A stretch of DNA of 64,000 nucleotides from Xylanivirga thermophila (GTDB taxonomy: Bacteria; Bacillota; Clostridia; Caldicoprobacterales; Xylanivirgaceae): the NCBI RefSeq assembly GCF_004138105.1, contig NZ_RXHQ01000003.1:124001-188000 (forward strand), in the 5' to 3' direction. This document shows, one piece after another, positions 28,116 through 36,758 of the stretch. Under the pieces are notes generated by a model. It saw only the letters and a list, made by a program, of their open reading frames with translations. It made no database searches and had not been told where the DNA came from. The translations under genes and the position numbers were made by a program. Each line of letters opens with the position of its first letter. Within the stretch, counting starts at the first letter, position 1.

Positions 28116-29318
28116 ATTCAACAATATAAGTATATTGCTATAAATATGGAAGGTAAAAAAATACAGGGCGTTTTTAGTGATATATCTCAAGAACACGCAT
28201 TTCAAAAATTGAGACAGCTAGACTATTATCCAATACAAATAAAAGCTGTAAATAATTTTAAGAAGAATGGATTTAGTGATAGCAAAGTTCCGGACAAATA
28301 TATGGCGGTGTTTTGTTATAAATTGAGTACTATCGTTAAATCTGGTATACCTTTGATGGAAGCATTAAAGATTATTCAAAAACAAACGGATTATAAACAA
28401 CTTGAATCAATCTTAGATGATATGTATTTGGATATACAAAATGGATATAGTTTGGCCCAAAGTATAAAAAAATATAACAGGCAATTTCCTTCCATATTTG
28501 CGGCAATTGTAGAAATTGGAGAAACAAGCGGGAATTTGGATACTTGTCTCAAAAGAGCCGGAAATTTTTTTGAGACTAGGCATAATTTGCGTAAAAAGAT
28601 AAAAAAGGCATTTGTCTATCCTACAATGGTTCTTATTGCTACGTTAAGCCTATTATATCTGCTTCTAACATACATTTTCCCAATGTATGTTTCTATGTTT
28701 GAACAAAATAACATTGATCTTCCTAATATCACTAAAGCATTGATTTCTATAAGCGGCTTTTTTGCAAGACATGGCATTTATCTTATTGTTGGAATTCTTA
28801 TAGCTATACTCGCAGTAAATGTATATAAAACAAACAATTCTGGGAGATTAAAGTTGGATAAGATGAAATTAAACATGCCTGTATATGGCAAGATTTTTCG
28901 CCAATTGTTTACCATTGAATTTTCAGGTGCATTGTGTATGCTGTTAGATTCAGGCCTTAATTTGGTTAATAGTTTGGGAATAATAGCGGATATAATGGAT
29001 AATTACGCCATTAAAGATCTCATATTACAGGCACAGCATAATGTAAACTATGGTGGCAAGCTGTCTAATGAAATAAAAAAGTTAAATTTGTTTCCTTCAC
29101 TATTTGTAGAAATGCTATATGTAGGGGAAAGTTCGGGAAATATAATCCCAATGGTAGATCAAGTAACATATATTTATATTCAGGAAGTTCAGGCTGATTT
29201 AGAAAAAATATTATCCTTAATAGAACCTGTTACTATAATAATTTTGGGAGTAATTGTGGGATTTATAGTCCTGGCAATAATATTGCCTATGACTGAATTA
29301 ATAGGTATCCTAAAATAA
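28116..29318 (+). CDS. pilC: Type IV pilus inner-membrane platform protein PilC
   Basis: PilC/GspF is the polytopic platform protein that couples PilB to the growing pilus. Two GspF repeats are visible, each with the conserved GETSGNLD or GESSGNI element, and three long hydrophobic segments (about 160-190, 215-235 and near the C-terminus). The N-terminus QQYKYIAINMEGKKIQG matches the usual PilC start. The best SD (AAGGGGTGA at 28102-28110) is placed for an ATT at 28116; GTG 28107 overlaps the SD, and an in-frame ATG at 28056 lies within pilB. Confidence 0.9.
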   Translation: MQQYKYIAINMEGKKIQGVFSDISQEHAFQKLRQLDYYPIQIKAVNNFKKNGFSDSKVPDKYMAVFCYKLSTIVKSGIPLMEALKIIQKQTDYKQLESILDDMYLDIQNGYSLAQSIKKYNRQFPSIFAAIVEIGETSGNLDTCLKRAGNFFETRHNLRKKIKKAFVYPTMVLIATLSLLYLLLTYIFPMYVSMFEQNNIDLPNITKALISISGFFARHGIYLIVGILIAILAVNVYKTNNSGRLKLDKMKLNMPVYGKIFRQLFTIEFSGALCMLLDSGLNLVNSLGIIADIMDNYAIKDLILQAQHNVNYGGKLSNEIKKLNLFPSLFVEMLYVGESSGNIIPMVDQVTYIYIQEVQADLEKILSLIEPVTIIILGVIVGFIVLAIILPMTELIGILK

Positions 29319-29330
29319 GGAGTGGTTTTT

Positions 29331-29681
29331 ATGTTTGATAATAAAGGTTTTACTTTAATAGAATTGATAGTTGTTATATGTATTCTAGGCATATTATCTA
29401 CCATTGTTTTACCTAGAATGATGGATAATGTACAGACTGCCAAAGATACGGTTGCAGATGTTAACGCTAGAACATTGGCAAATATTATTCAAATATACAA
29501 TGCTGAACAAACTGATCAAAGCAAAATATTCAAAAGCCAAATTATAAAATCGGAAACAGATAAATCTAAAATACCAGATGAAATTAAAGAACGGATCCCG
29601 AAAAATTTTGACTGGACAAATATGTCTGAAGTAAATGTAGATGAAAAGGGAGATGTGGAGATAAAAACAAAGTTAAATTAA
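29331..29681 (+). CDS. Type IV pilin (major-pilin-like prepilin)
   Basis: A class III prepilin of 116 residues. A short leader MFDNKG is followed by FTLIELIVVICILGILSTIVLP: cleavage after Gly and Glu at +5 are the marks of prepilin-peptidase substrates, and the hydrophobic helix forms the pilus core. The remainder is a small hydrophilic head rich in Lys/Asp/Glu without Cys. As the first and best conserved pilin it may be the main subunit, which is inference. AAGGAGTGG precedes ATG 29331. Confidence 0.9.
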   Translation: MFDNKGFTLIELIVVICILGILSTIVLPRMMDNVQTAKDTVADVNARTLANIIQIYNAEQTDQSKIFKSQIIKSETDKSKIPDEIKERIPKNFDWTNMSEVNVDEKGDVEIKTKLN

Positions 29682-29697
29682 AATGGGGATGAGATAC

Positions 29698-30150
29698 TTG
29701 ATAAATATGAAAGGTTTCAGCCTTATTGAATTGATAATAGTATTAAGTATATTAGCCGTTCTATCCTGTATAATTATTCCCAACTCATTATCATTGGGGA
29801 ATAATATATTGCTAGAGATAGAAGCACAAAAAATAGCTCAGGATATTAGACTTGCCCAACAACTTGCGGTAATAAACAATTATACATATATATTTGAAAT
29901 AAATTGTAATAAAAAATTATATATAATACGAAAAAATAATGCTTTTCAACTTCCTGACAAAAAGGCAGAAATATCACCTGGAATATACTATATAAAATCT
30001 AATTTTGATAAATATGGAGATTACTATCGAATATATTTCAATTCAAATTCTATTCCAGCTCAAACGGGTACTATTAAGCTATATGATAGATATGGAAGAA
30101 AAAAAGTAATCTCTGTTGCTGTAGCTTCAGGGAGGGTGATTGTACGTTGA
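29698..30150 (+). CDS. Prepilin-like protein (GspH/FimT type)
   Basis: The second prepilin of the operon, about 150 residues. MINMKG then FSLIELIIVLSILAVLS gives a type IV cleavage site with Glu5. The head has a single Cys after FEIN and a basic C-terminus with RYGRKKVISVAVASG, resembling GspH/FimT minor pilins. The TTG start at 29698 is selected because GGGGATGAG precedes it; ATG 29683 and 29689 are upstream alternatives within that SD region. The next gene overlaps its stop by four bases (TTGA). Confidence 0.85.
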   Translation: MINMKGFSLIELIIVLSILAVLSCIIIPNSLSLGNNILLEIEAQKIAQDIRLAQQLAVINNYTYIFEINCNKKLYIIRKNNAFQLPDKKAEISPGIYYIKSNFDKYGDYYRIYFNSNSIPAQTGTIKLYDRYGRKKVISVAVASGRVIVR

Positions 30151-30815
30151 TAAAAAATTCCCAAAAAGGCCTAAGCTTGGTTGAACTATTGATCTCCCTA
30201 TTTATTATATACATTGTAGTTCTGCCTTTTATAAATATGATACACATATCCAGCCAGAATATGCGTAGTTCAAGAGATCAAATAGAATTATCTTTTTTCT
30301 CAAAAAAATGTATAGAAATGATGAAGAGTATGGATTATGCAGAGGCATTACAGAATTATAATGGACAAATAAGAGAGATGGATGGATATTTTGTAGAGTT
30401 TTCATTACAACCATGCAATAACAATGGTAATATTTTTGCTATTATAATAAACGATTGCTATGTAGATATGGTATATCCATGTGGACGATTAAAGAGGCTA
30501 AATTATGAGGATGGTCAAAATATATTTGTAGAAGACGTACCAAAGAAAATGCCAGTCGAGATAAATGCATTAAAGTATTATGAGCATAAAAATATAAATA
30601 TTATCATGAGTAATAATACAATTAGTGATGTCTCTCTATATCTAAATTCTAGCAATGCACATTTAATAAATATATTATCATGCTCTGTAACCCAATATGT
30701 AGGACATTACTACAAAGATTATTTACTCTTTGACACAACTATAAAGATATATGATCAACTTTCAAATGAACAACCATTGTATACTTCCAATAATATCATT
30801 AAACTGGAGATATAG
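30147..30815 (+). CDS. Prepilin-like protein (minor pilin, PilV/GspI-like)
   Basis: The third prepilin, 222 residues. MIKNSQKG followed by LSLVELLISLFIIYIVVLP shows the type IV cleavage site and Glu5. The soluble head has several Cys and is not similar to anything I can name. Its TTG start overlaps the previous stop, with GGGAGGGTGA just upstream, so the two are translated in tandem. The order major pilin, GspH-like, GspI-like, GspJ-like is that of minor-pilin priming complexes. Confidence 0.8.
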   Translation: MIKNSQKGLSLVELLISLFIIYIVVLPFINMIHISSQNMRSSRDQIELSFFSKKCIEMMKSMDYAEALQNYNGQIREMDGYFVEFSLQPCNNNGNIFAIIINDCYVDMVYPCGRLKRLNYEDGQNIFVEDVPKKMPVEINALKYYEHKNINIIMSNNTISDVSLYLNSSNAHLINILSCSVTQYVGHYYKDYLLFDTTIKIYDQLSNEQPLYTSNNIIKLEI

Positions 30816-30821
30816 AAGGTC

Positions 30822-31313
30822 ATGAAAGAAAAAGATAGAAGAGGATATACCTTAATAGAGCTTGTGGTTTGTATATTTCTACTTGCAATTATTTGCCCTT
30901 CCATATATTCATTTTATATAACCAATATTAAATACTGCTATGAGTCAATAAGAAATATGGAAATAGAGCAACAAGTGCGTATAGCCATGTCTTATATAGA
31001 CAGAATATTGCATAATACTTACGAAGATGAAGTCAGAATAATGAATGGCACTATTGGTGGTACATATCTTATTATAAAAGATCAAATGTTTGATCTTAAA
31101 GGTACGACTCTGAGAGTTGAATACAACTATAATAGCGGAATAATAAGGAAAAATCCTTTGGCAGAAAACATTATAAGATTTGAGGCATATAAGAACGGAA
31201 ATCTTTTGACGGTTATCATCGGAGGGGGAATAGATGAGGAAGCTTTTAGCCTTTCTAGTGAGGTTTTTTTAATATCTAGAGATGAGGGTCAAAATGAATC
31301 AGCTATTAAATAA
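30822..31313 (+). CDS. Prepilin-like protein (PilW/GspJ-like)
   Basis: The fourth prepilin, 163 residues. MKEKDRRG then YTLIELVVCIFLLAIICPSIYSF gives a prepilin cleavage site with Glu5. The following helix (EIEQQVRIAMSYIDRILHNTY) and beta-rich head are like GspJ/PilW/ComGF. GAAGG lies close before the ATG. The last 20 bases overlap the next gene. Confidence 0.85.
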   Translation: MKEKDRRGYTLIELVVCIFLLAIICPSIYSFYITNIKYCYESIRNMEIEQQVRIAMSYIDRILHNTYEDEVRIMNGTIGGTYLIIKDQMFDLKGTTLRVEYNYNSGIIRKNPLAENIIRFEAYKNGNLLTVIIGGGIDEEAFSLSSEVFLISRDEGQNESAIK

Positions 31314-32337
31314 TGACGGAATGATGTTAGTCTTATCCGTTTTAGTCGTTATGCTTATGTTGACTATTGGGATCGGGATTATATCATTAACAGAAAATAA
31401 TCACAAAATGGTCTTAAATGACAAGGAATATCGTGAAAGCTATTATATGGCTGAATCAGGATTATATTATAGCTTGGATTTTATGCAACAAATTTTAGAA
31501 GATACTATGTCTAACTATATAAATAATATACAATTTTTTAATACCTTTGAAGAAAAAACTATTGGTAAAAATGAGACTATACCTACGAGTTTGAATGATA
31601 TTATCCATGGAAAACAGGTTAACATATCCATCAAACGGATAAGTAGTGGTAATGATTATAGAAAATATCAATTATTATGTGAAGGCATCTCAGGTAAGGC
31701 AAAAAGTAAAATTAAAGCAATAATAGGTATATCTCCAATAGTTAATGTAGGTTTAAATGACGAACATCCTGTACTAAAAAATGCATCTGTAGTATCTGGG
31801 CAAAAAGTATCAAATGAAATTGCAATTGATGGTCATGTGTATGATCAAACTAATACTACAAAGTACTTATTGTATAGTTATATAAATGACTTTAAAAACT
31901 GGGATGAACTTAATAGATATTATGACTGCAAAAATGGGGAAATAGTTTTAGAAAACGGACATTATGTGATATATAGCAACAGTGAAGTGCTGGGAGATCA
32001 TGAAGAGCCAATAGTTTTCATAACTCCGCAAAATGATTATAGGGACGTATATATAAGTGAGAATATACATACAGTATATGGTTTGTTTTGTATAGGAGGA
32101 AATTTAATGTTTTTAGGAGATGAAACCACGGTATATGGGTCAATAGTAACTGAGGCGGGAGTACATAATATACTACCAAATAAACAACTATCAAATAAGA
32201 TTGTTTATGATAGATATGTAATAATGAATGCTATAAAGCATTCTGATTTTAAGAATTTCTTTAACTATTCACCAGATCATAAATACAGTAAATTTAATAT
32301 GTTTGAAATTATATCGATATCAGATTATTATGAATGA
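31294..32337 (+). CDS. PilX-like pilus accessory protein
   Basis: A 347-residue protein with an N-terminal hydrophobic helix (MMLVLSVLVVMLMLTIGIGIISL) after a short NNDG leader, then YYMAESGLYYSLDFM, an element common to PilX/GspK-like proteins (the so-called AESG motif). It lacks the Glu5 typical of major pilins. The rest is an extended beta-rich domain of unknown function. ATG 31294 has GAGGG five bases upstream; ATG 31282 is an in-frame alternative. It likely caps or primes the pilus tip together with the other minor pilins. Confidence 0.75.
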   Translation: MNQLLNNDGMMLVLSVLVVMLMLTIGIGIISLTENNHKMVLNDKEYRESYYMAESGLYYSLDFMQQILEDTMSNYINNIQFFNTFEEKTIGKNETIPTSLNDIIHGKQVNISIKRISSGNDYRKYQLLCEGISGKAKSKIKAIIGISPIVNVGLNDEHPVLKNASVVSGQKVSNEIAIDGHVYDQTNTTKYLLYSYINDFKNWDELNRYYDCKNGEIVLENGHYVIYSNSEVLGDHEEPIVFITPQNDYRDVYISENIHTVYGLFCIGGNLMFLGDETTVYGSIVTEAGVHNILPNKQLSNKIVYDRYVIMNAIKHSDFKNFFNYSPDHKYSKFNMFEIISISDYYE

Positions 32338-32349
32338 GGAGAAAAACAA

Positions 32350-33243
32350 ATGCGTAAAAATATTATAGGATTAGACATAGGATCAGCATATATAAAGATG
32401 ATAGAAGCAAATTTAAGACATGGCTTTAAGGTAGAACATTGGGCCAGTATACCAAATTCATGTAAAATATTAGGCGATGATGTTCTTTATAAAAAAACAA
32501 CTGAGGAAATTATCACTAGATGTATGAAATATAATGGATTTACATCGAGAAGGGTTAGTTTATCTCTCTCTCATCCTGAAGTTATAGTGAGGAGTCTAGA
32601 ACTTCCTATGATGGGATATTACCAAACACTATCAAATATCAAATTTGAATTTTGTCATCATTTTGGTATCAATGAAGATTTGTATAAATTTGATTATAGA
32701 ATAATCAAATTTATACAGCAGAACAATTCAGATATACAGCAAATACTAGCAGTTGCAGCACCTTTAGAGATTATAAAAACCTATATGGAAATTATCAAAC
32801 GATGTAATTTAAATCTTGCTTTTATAGATGTTCCTGAAAATATATATGGAAAATTATTTGGATCTATAGAAGATGTAGTATGCATAGTTGATATAGGTTA
32901 TAAGCAGATAGATATGTTTATATATGATCAAGGAGTTTTTTGTATTGGGAAACGGTTGGGGTCACTATCTTTAGATGTAATTCAAATAGAAAATAGTATA
33001 ATACAACTTATAAATTACTATAGTTCTAACCATGGAGGTATTGTTTCAATGATTATATTAACTGGGGGGCAACTTTTGCATGATAACTTAGACGAAATTT
33101 TGGGCAAGGATCTGAATATACCAGTAAAAACAATTGATAGATATGATTTAGGCAAGGATATACTATTTGATGAATCTATAGCACTTCCTATTTATGCTAA
33201 GGCTATAGGGGCTGCTTTAAGAAAGGATAGTACATATGCATGA
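32350..33243 (+). CDS. pilM: Type IV pilus assembly protein PilM
   Basis: An actin-like cytoplasmic protein of 297 residues that binds the N-terminus of PilN and links the motor to the alignment complex. Motifs are NIIGLDIGSAYIKMIEA (phosphate 1), CIVDIGYKQIDMFIYDQG (phosphate 2) and IILTGGQLLHDNLDEIL (adenosine). The SD GAGGAGA precedes ATG. It overlaps pilN by eight bases. Confidence 0.92.
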   Translation: MRKNIIGLDIGSAYIKMIEANLRHGFKVEHWASIPNSCKILGDDVLYKKTTEEIITRCMKYNGFTSRRVSLSLSHPEVIVRSLELPMMGYYQTLSNIKFEFCHHFGINEDLYKFDYRIIKFIQQNNSDIQQILAVAAPLEIIKTYMEIIKRCNLNLAFIDVPENIYGKLFGSIEDVVCIVDIGYKQIDMFIYDQGVFCIGKRLGSLSLDVIQIENSIIQLINYYSSNHGGIVSMIILTGGQLLHDNLDEILGKDLNIPVKTIDRYDLGKDILFDESIALPIYAKAIGAALRKDSTYA

Positions 33244-33796
33244 TATAAATTTAGTCACCAAAAAAGATGTTAAACATACAATAATGGATAAAAAACATGA
33301 ATTCTTAATAATTATTATTTTCATTTGTATGTGTTTTTGTGGAATATATAGACCTCTCTATAAAAGGAAAAAGGTTTACAGACAATTAGAAGAATATAGG
33401 AAATATGAGCTAGAATATAATAAGGTAGGCAGAAAGAATCAGGATTATGATTTGATGTTAATGGGAAATGAACAATATAAATTAAGTGTGTATAATGAAA
33501 AAGTAAATTCCTTATTGTCAAAAATGCAAACTCAAAAGCCAGAATCAATATATATCAAATCTATAAAATATGAAAGAGAAAATATGGAAATAGAAGTATT
33601 AGGAACAAGAGAGTTAGATATTATTAATTTTATCAAAAATATAGAGAATATGGACGACTCTATTAAAGTTAATATAGATACCATTACAGAATCCGATCAA
33701 GATAATCTTATAGCGTTTGTTATACATATTATTTTAAATAACAACGAGGATGGAGATGAGGTTGTTGAATATTACAACGAGGATAGGATTGAGTAA
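33236..33796 (+). CDS. pilN: PilN-like pilus alignment protein
   Basis: A 186-residue bitopic protein. It begins MHDINLVTKKD, matching the INL motif with which PilN contacts PilM. One membrane helix follows (about 23-40), then a coiled-coil (YRQLEEYRKYELEYNKV) and an alpha/beta domain. Assignment depends on the INL motif, topology and position after pilM more than on sequence similarity. Confidence 0.82.
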   Translation: MHDINLVTKKDVKHTIMDKKHEFLIIIIFICMCFCGIYRPLYKRKKVYRQLEEYRKYELEYNKVGRKNQDYDLMLMGNEQYKLSVYNEKVNSLLSKMQTQKPESIYIKSIKYERENMEIEVLGTRELDIINFIKNIENMDDSIKVNIDTITESDQDNLIAFVIHIILNNNEDGDEVVEYYNEDRIE

Positions 33797-34304
33797 TAGG
33801 GAGAAACTTTTTATTTTAGCATTAATCGTTGTTTTAATATCTTCCATATATTATAGTTTTTTTTATATCCCCATAAAGAACGATATAAAAATTGCTTTGG
33901 CCGAGATAGATAGTATTAAGAGTTCAATTGATCAAATGGAATTTTATAAATCAGCACATTATAATATAAGAAAAGAATATAAGACTATTGATACTTCTAA
34001 AATCATAAAGGATGTAGAACAAAAAGATATAGCTCTGTTTTTATGCGAAACCTTAAATAAATATAGTGAAGAAAAGTCAATATCCTTCAAAAAAGATCAA
34101 TACTATAACAATTTAAAATGTATGCTTGTAGAAATAGAAGGAAGCATGGATTATAATAACCTTATAAAACTGCTAAAACATTTAGAAGAAGCTCCTTACT
34201 ATAATATTATAGATAGTATTGATGTACAGATGTTATATTTAAAAGGAGACAATATGTTTGTAAAGGTGAAATTATCTGTTGAATTTTTATGTTTGCATTC
34301 ATAG
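33765..34304 (+). CDS. pilO: PilO-like pilus alignment protein
   Basis: A 179-residue bitopic protein with one membrane helix near residues 13-31 (LFILALIVVLISSIYYSFF), a coiled-coil (ALAEIDSIKSSIDQMEF), and a ferredoxin-like C-terminal domain containing LVEIEGSMDYNNLIKLLKHLEEAPYYN, a segment typical of PilO. The TTG start at 33765 is preceded by GGAGATGAGG; ATG 33750 lies within a poorly spaced context. It is the last gene of the pilus operon; no pilP or secretin follows, as expected for a single-membrane cell. Confidence 0.8.
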   Translation: MNITTRIGLSNREKLFILALIVVLISSIYYSFFYIPIKNDIKIALAEIDSIKSSIDQMEFYKSAHYNIRKEYKTIDTSKIIKDVEQKDIALFLCETLNKYSEEKSISFKKDQYYNNLKCMLVEIEGSMDYNNLIKLLKHLEEAPYYNIIDSIDVQMLYLKGDNMFVKVKLSVEFLCLHS

Positions 34305-34357
34305 CTTACTTTATTTTACCTCTGCAAAATGATATAATTATAAAAAGGAGGGCTCTG

Positions 34358-34873
34358 ATGCCTATAAATATAATACTAGCTGGTTTTATGGGAGTTGGTA
34401 AAAGTACTGTAGGGAAAATACTTGCTGATAGGTTGGATTGGGTATTCTTTGATACTGATACATTGATCTCGGATAGTGCAGGTATGTCCATTTCTGAAAT
34501 ATTTTCTACATATGGGGAACAATATTTTAGAAGTTTAGAAAATCGTATAATCGATGATATAATAATTAATAGCAATATGGTAATAGCTACAGGAGGAGGT
34601 TTAATCTTAGACCAAAGTAATTTTGATCTAATAAAATCAAAAGATTCAGTAATAATTGTTTTAGACGCTCCTTTTGATGTAATATGGAGCCGATTGCGGT
34701 TCTGTGATGATAGGCCTATAATAGTTAATAATTCAAAATTACAAATTAAAGGACTATATGAAATTAGAAGGCCTATATATTATGAACGGGCTGATTACAT
34801 AGTATCCATTTGTAGCAAGACGCCATACGAAATAGCTAAAGAAATAGAATGTCTACTAGATTTACATCAGTAG
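34358..34873 (+). CDS. aroK: Shikimate kinase
   Basis: AroK phosphorylates shikimate at the 3-OH with ATP. Walker A GFMGVGKSTVG is near residues 8-18, FFDTDTLI and SEIFSTYGEQYFRSLE carry the shikimate-binding Asp, Arg and Glu, and VIATGGGLILD is the GGG motif; RLRFCDDRPII forms the lid. The length of 171 residues is normal. ATG 34358 follows AAGGAGG. The gene follows pilO closely and may be co-transcribed or use a weak TATAAT at 34333. Confidence 0.94.
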   Translation: MPINIILAGFMGVGKSTVGKILADRLDWVFFDTDTLISDSAGMSISEIFSTYGEQYFRSLENRIIDDIIINSNMVIATGGGLILDQSNFDLIKSKDSVIIVLDAPFDVIWSRLRFCDDRPIIVNNSKLQIKGLYEIRRPIYYERADYIVSICSKTPYEIAKEIECLLDLHQ

Positions 34874-34885
34874 GAGGCGATTTTA

Positions 34886-35752
34886 ATAAAGACAATAAAA
34901 TTTGGACCATCAGGGAATTCAGATTCGTTTTACGAGCAAGGTCATAAATCCAGTATAGATATGCCCAAATGGCTACATGATATGGGGCTTAACGCATATG
35001 AATACCCATGTACTCGAGGTGTAAATATAAAACGAGAAACTGCGCAAAAGTTAGGATTTGAAGCGCAAAAGCATGATATATTTCTCAGTATACATGCTCC
35101 ATATTATATAAATTTGGCTGCACAAGATCAACATAAGCAAGAAAAAAACAAACAGTATTTGTTAGATTCTTTGCAGGCAGCTCAATGGATGGGAGCTAAA
35201 CGGGTAGTATTTCATCCTGGCTCTTGTGGTAAACTGAATCGAGAAAAAGCAATGGATTTAGCGATTACATCTCTAGAAAAGATATTGGAAGATGCAGAGC
35301 CTTTTATAAAACAAGGAATAAGCCTATGTCCGGAAACTATGGGAAAACAAAATCAATTAGGTATTTTGGATGAAGTGCTCTATATATGTTCACTTCATGA
35401 ATCGCTTTTACCCACAATAGACTTTGGACATATTAATGCATTAGGAAATGGAAGCATAAAATCTAAGCAAGATTATACCTATATACTAGACCAAATACAA
35501 CACAGGCTTAAAGATGAAAGGGCATATAAATTTCATGTACATTTTAGCCGTATTGAATATACTAAGGCGGGAGAGAAAAAGCATTGTACTCTATCAGATA
35601 TACAGTATGGGCCGGAATTTGAACCATTAGCAGAACTTTTAGCAGAGCGTGAACTACATCCAGTCATTGTATGCGAGTCACGAAACAATATGGCAGAAGA
35701 TGCATTAAAGTTAAAAAAAATATTTGAAGAAAAAATTCATCTAGTCAACTGA
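34886..35752 (+). CDS. DNase IV-like TIM-barrel protein (AP endonuclease family 2)
   Basis: An xylose-isomerase-like TIM barrel of 288 residues with residues equivalent to the zinc ligands of endonuclease IV: SIHAPYY, VFHPGSCG, CPETMG, TIDFGHINA, HVHFSRIEY, KKHCTLSD and VCESRNN. It likely repairs abasic sites, though family members include other activities. The start is odd: the conserved first strand (KTIKFGPSGNSDSFYEQG) is upstream of the first ATG (34961), and the AGGAGG at 872-877 of the same kb points to ATA at 34886. Confidence 0.85.
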   Translation: MKTIKFGPSGNSDSFYEQGHKSSIDMPKWLHDMGLNAYEYPCTRGVNIKRETAQKLGFEAQKHDIFLSIHAPYYINLAAQDQHKQEKNKQYLLDSLQAAQWMGAKRVVFHPGSCGKLNREKAMDLAITSLEKILEDAEPFIKQGISLCPETMGKQNQLGILDEVLYICSLHESLLPTIDFGHINALGNGSIKSKQDYTYILDQIQHRLKDERAYKFHVHFSRIEYTKAGEKKHCTLSDIQYGPEFEPLAELLAERELHPVIVCESRNNMAEDALKLKKIFEEKIHLVN

Positions 35753-35800
35753 GTTTTTTTGTGATAATATATATTGGAAATTGGATAGAGGGGTATGAAT

Positions 35801-36244
35801 ATGAAGATCCTCATTATAAACGGACCTAATTTGAATTTATTAGGAAGTAGAGAACCTAGCATTTATGGTACTATGGAACTGCATGATTTAGTAAACTCTA
35901 TTAAAAAATATGGAGATAGACTAGGTATACAGGTACAGCATATACAATCCAATAGTGAAGGATGTTTGATAGATGCCATTCATAATTCAGTAGGATTATA
36001 TGATGGAATAGTATTAAATGCAGGCGCTTATAGTCATTATAGTTATGCTTTGAGGGATGCTATAGCAGGGATAAATGTTCCTGTGATAGAAGTTCATATA
36101 ACTAATATCTATAATAGGGAAGATTTCCGTAATGTTTCTGTAATCTCTCCTGTATGCATAGGACAAATTAGTGGTTTAGGGATTGATGGATATAAGCTTG
36201 CCTTGCAGTATTTTTTCGATCATAAAGATAATGAGCACTGTTAA
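35801..36244 (+). CDS. aroQ: 3-dehydroquinate dehydratase, type II
   Basis: AroQ dehydrates 3-dehydroquinate in the shikimate pathway as a dodecamer. Type II motifs are MKILIINGPNLNLLGSRE (with the active-site Tyr shortly after in SIYG), IQSNSEGCLIDAIH, LNAGAYSHYSYALRDA and VIEVHITNIYNREDFR (catalytic His). The length is 147 residues. ATG 35801 is chosen because GAGGGG at 35788-35793 is seven bases before it; ATG 35795 is too close. It precedes a pepP remnant and efp, as in many Firmicutes where pepP is intact. Confidence 0.95.
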   Translation: MKILIINGPNLNLLGSREPSIYGTMELHDLVNSIKKYGDRLGIQVQHIQSNSEGCLIDAIHNSVGLYDGIVLNAGAYSHYSYALRDAIAGINVPVIEVHITNIYNREDFRNVSVISPVCIGQISGLGIDGYKLALQYFFDHKDNEHC

Positions 36245-36268
36245 GGAATATTAAGCGGGGCGATAGGC

Positions 36269-36646
36269 ATAAAAAAGGTAGATAGGCTTATTAAACAAAT
36301 TGAATTAAGTGAAGTTGATGGAGCTATCATTATGATGCAAGAGAATATAAAGTATTATTCTAGATTTACAGGCGAAGAGGGTATAATCATGGTTCATTCA
36401 TTTGTTCAATATTTGATCGTAAAAGATGAATATGTGGAGCAGGCAAAACATCAATCTCCAAATTATAAGATCGTAAATGCTAATAATAAAGATGCATTGG
36501 GTTTTTTAAATATTGTTTTTAAAGAATTAGGTATACATACTATATGGTTTGAAGAAGATTATATTAAACCATGGGAATATGAATCTTTAAAGAATAATCT
36601 TGAACAAGTGAAACTTATTCCAAAAGATGGCAATACCTTGATTTAA
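36269..36646 (+). pseudogene. pepP: Xaa-Pro aminopeptidase remnant (N-terminal domain only)
   Basis: The frame reads KKVDRLIKQIELSEVDGAIIMMQENIKYYSRFTGEEGIIM, a clear creatinase/prolidase N-terminal domain, and ends at 36646 after about 125 residues. The pita-bread catalytic domain with its metal ligands (about 220 residues) is absent: efp starts 112 bases later. No ATG/GTG/TTG precedes the domain start; ATA 36269 lies after GGGGCGA. The first conventional start, ATG 36332, would cut the domain. The gene order aroQ-pepP-efp is normal, so this is most likely a decaying pepP. Confidence 0.75.
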
Positions 36647-36758
36647 GATGAGAAATTACACTATTAAAAATTGATTCAATGCTAGGTTATGTATATGAAG
36701 AGTTTTGTGTCTGTTTAAGAAATAAAATTCAAACAAACATTAGAAAGAGAGGTATAAT

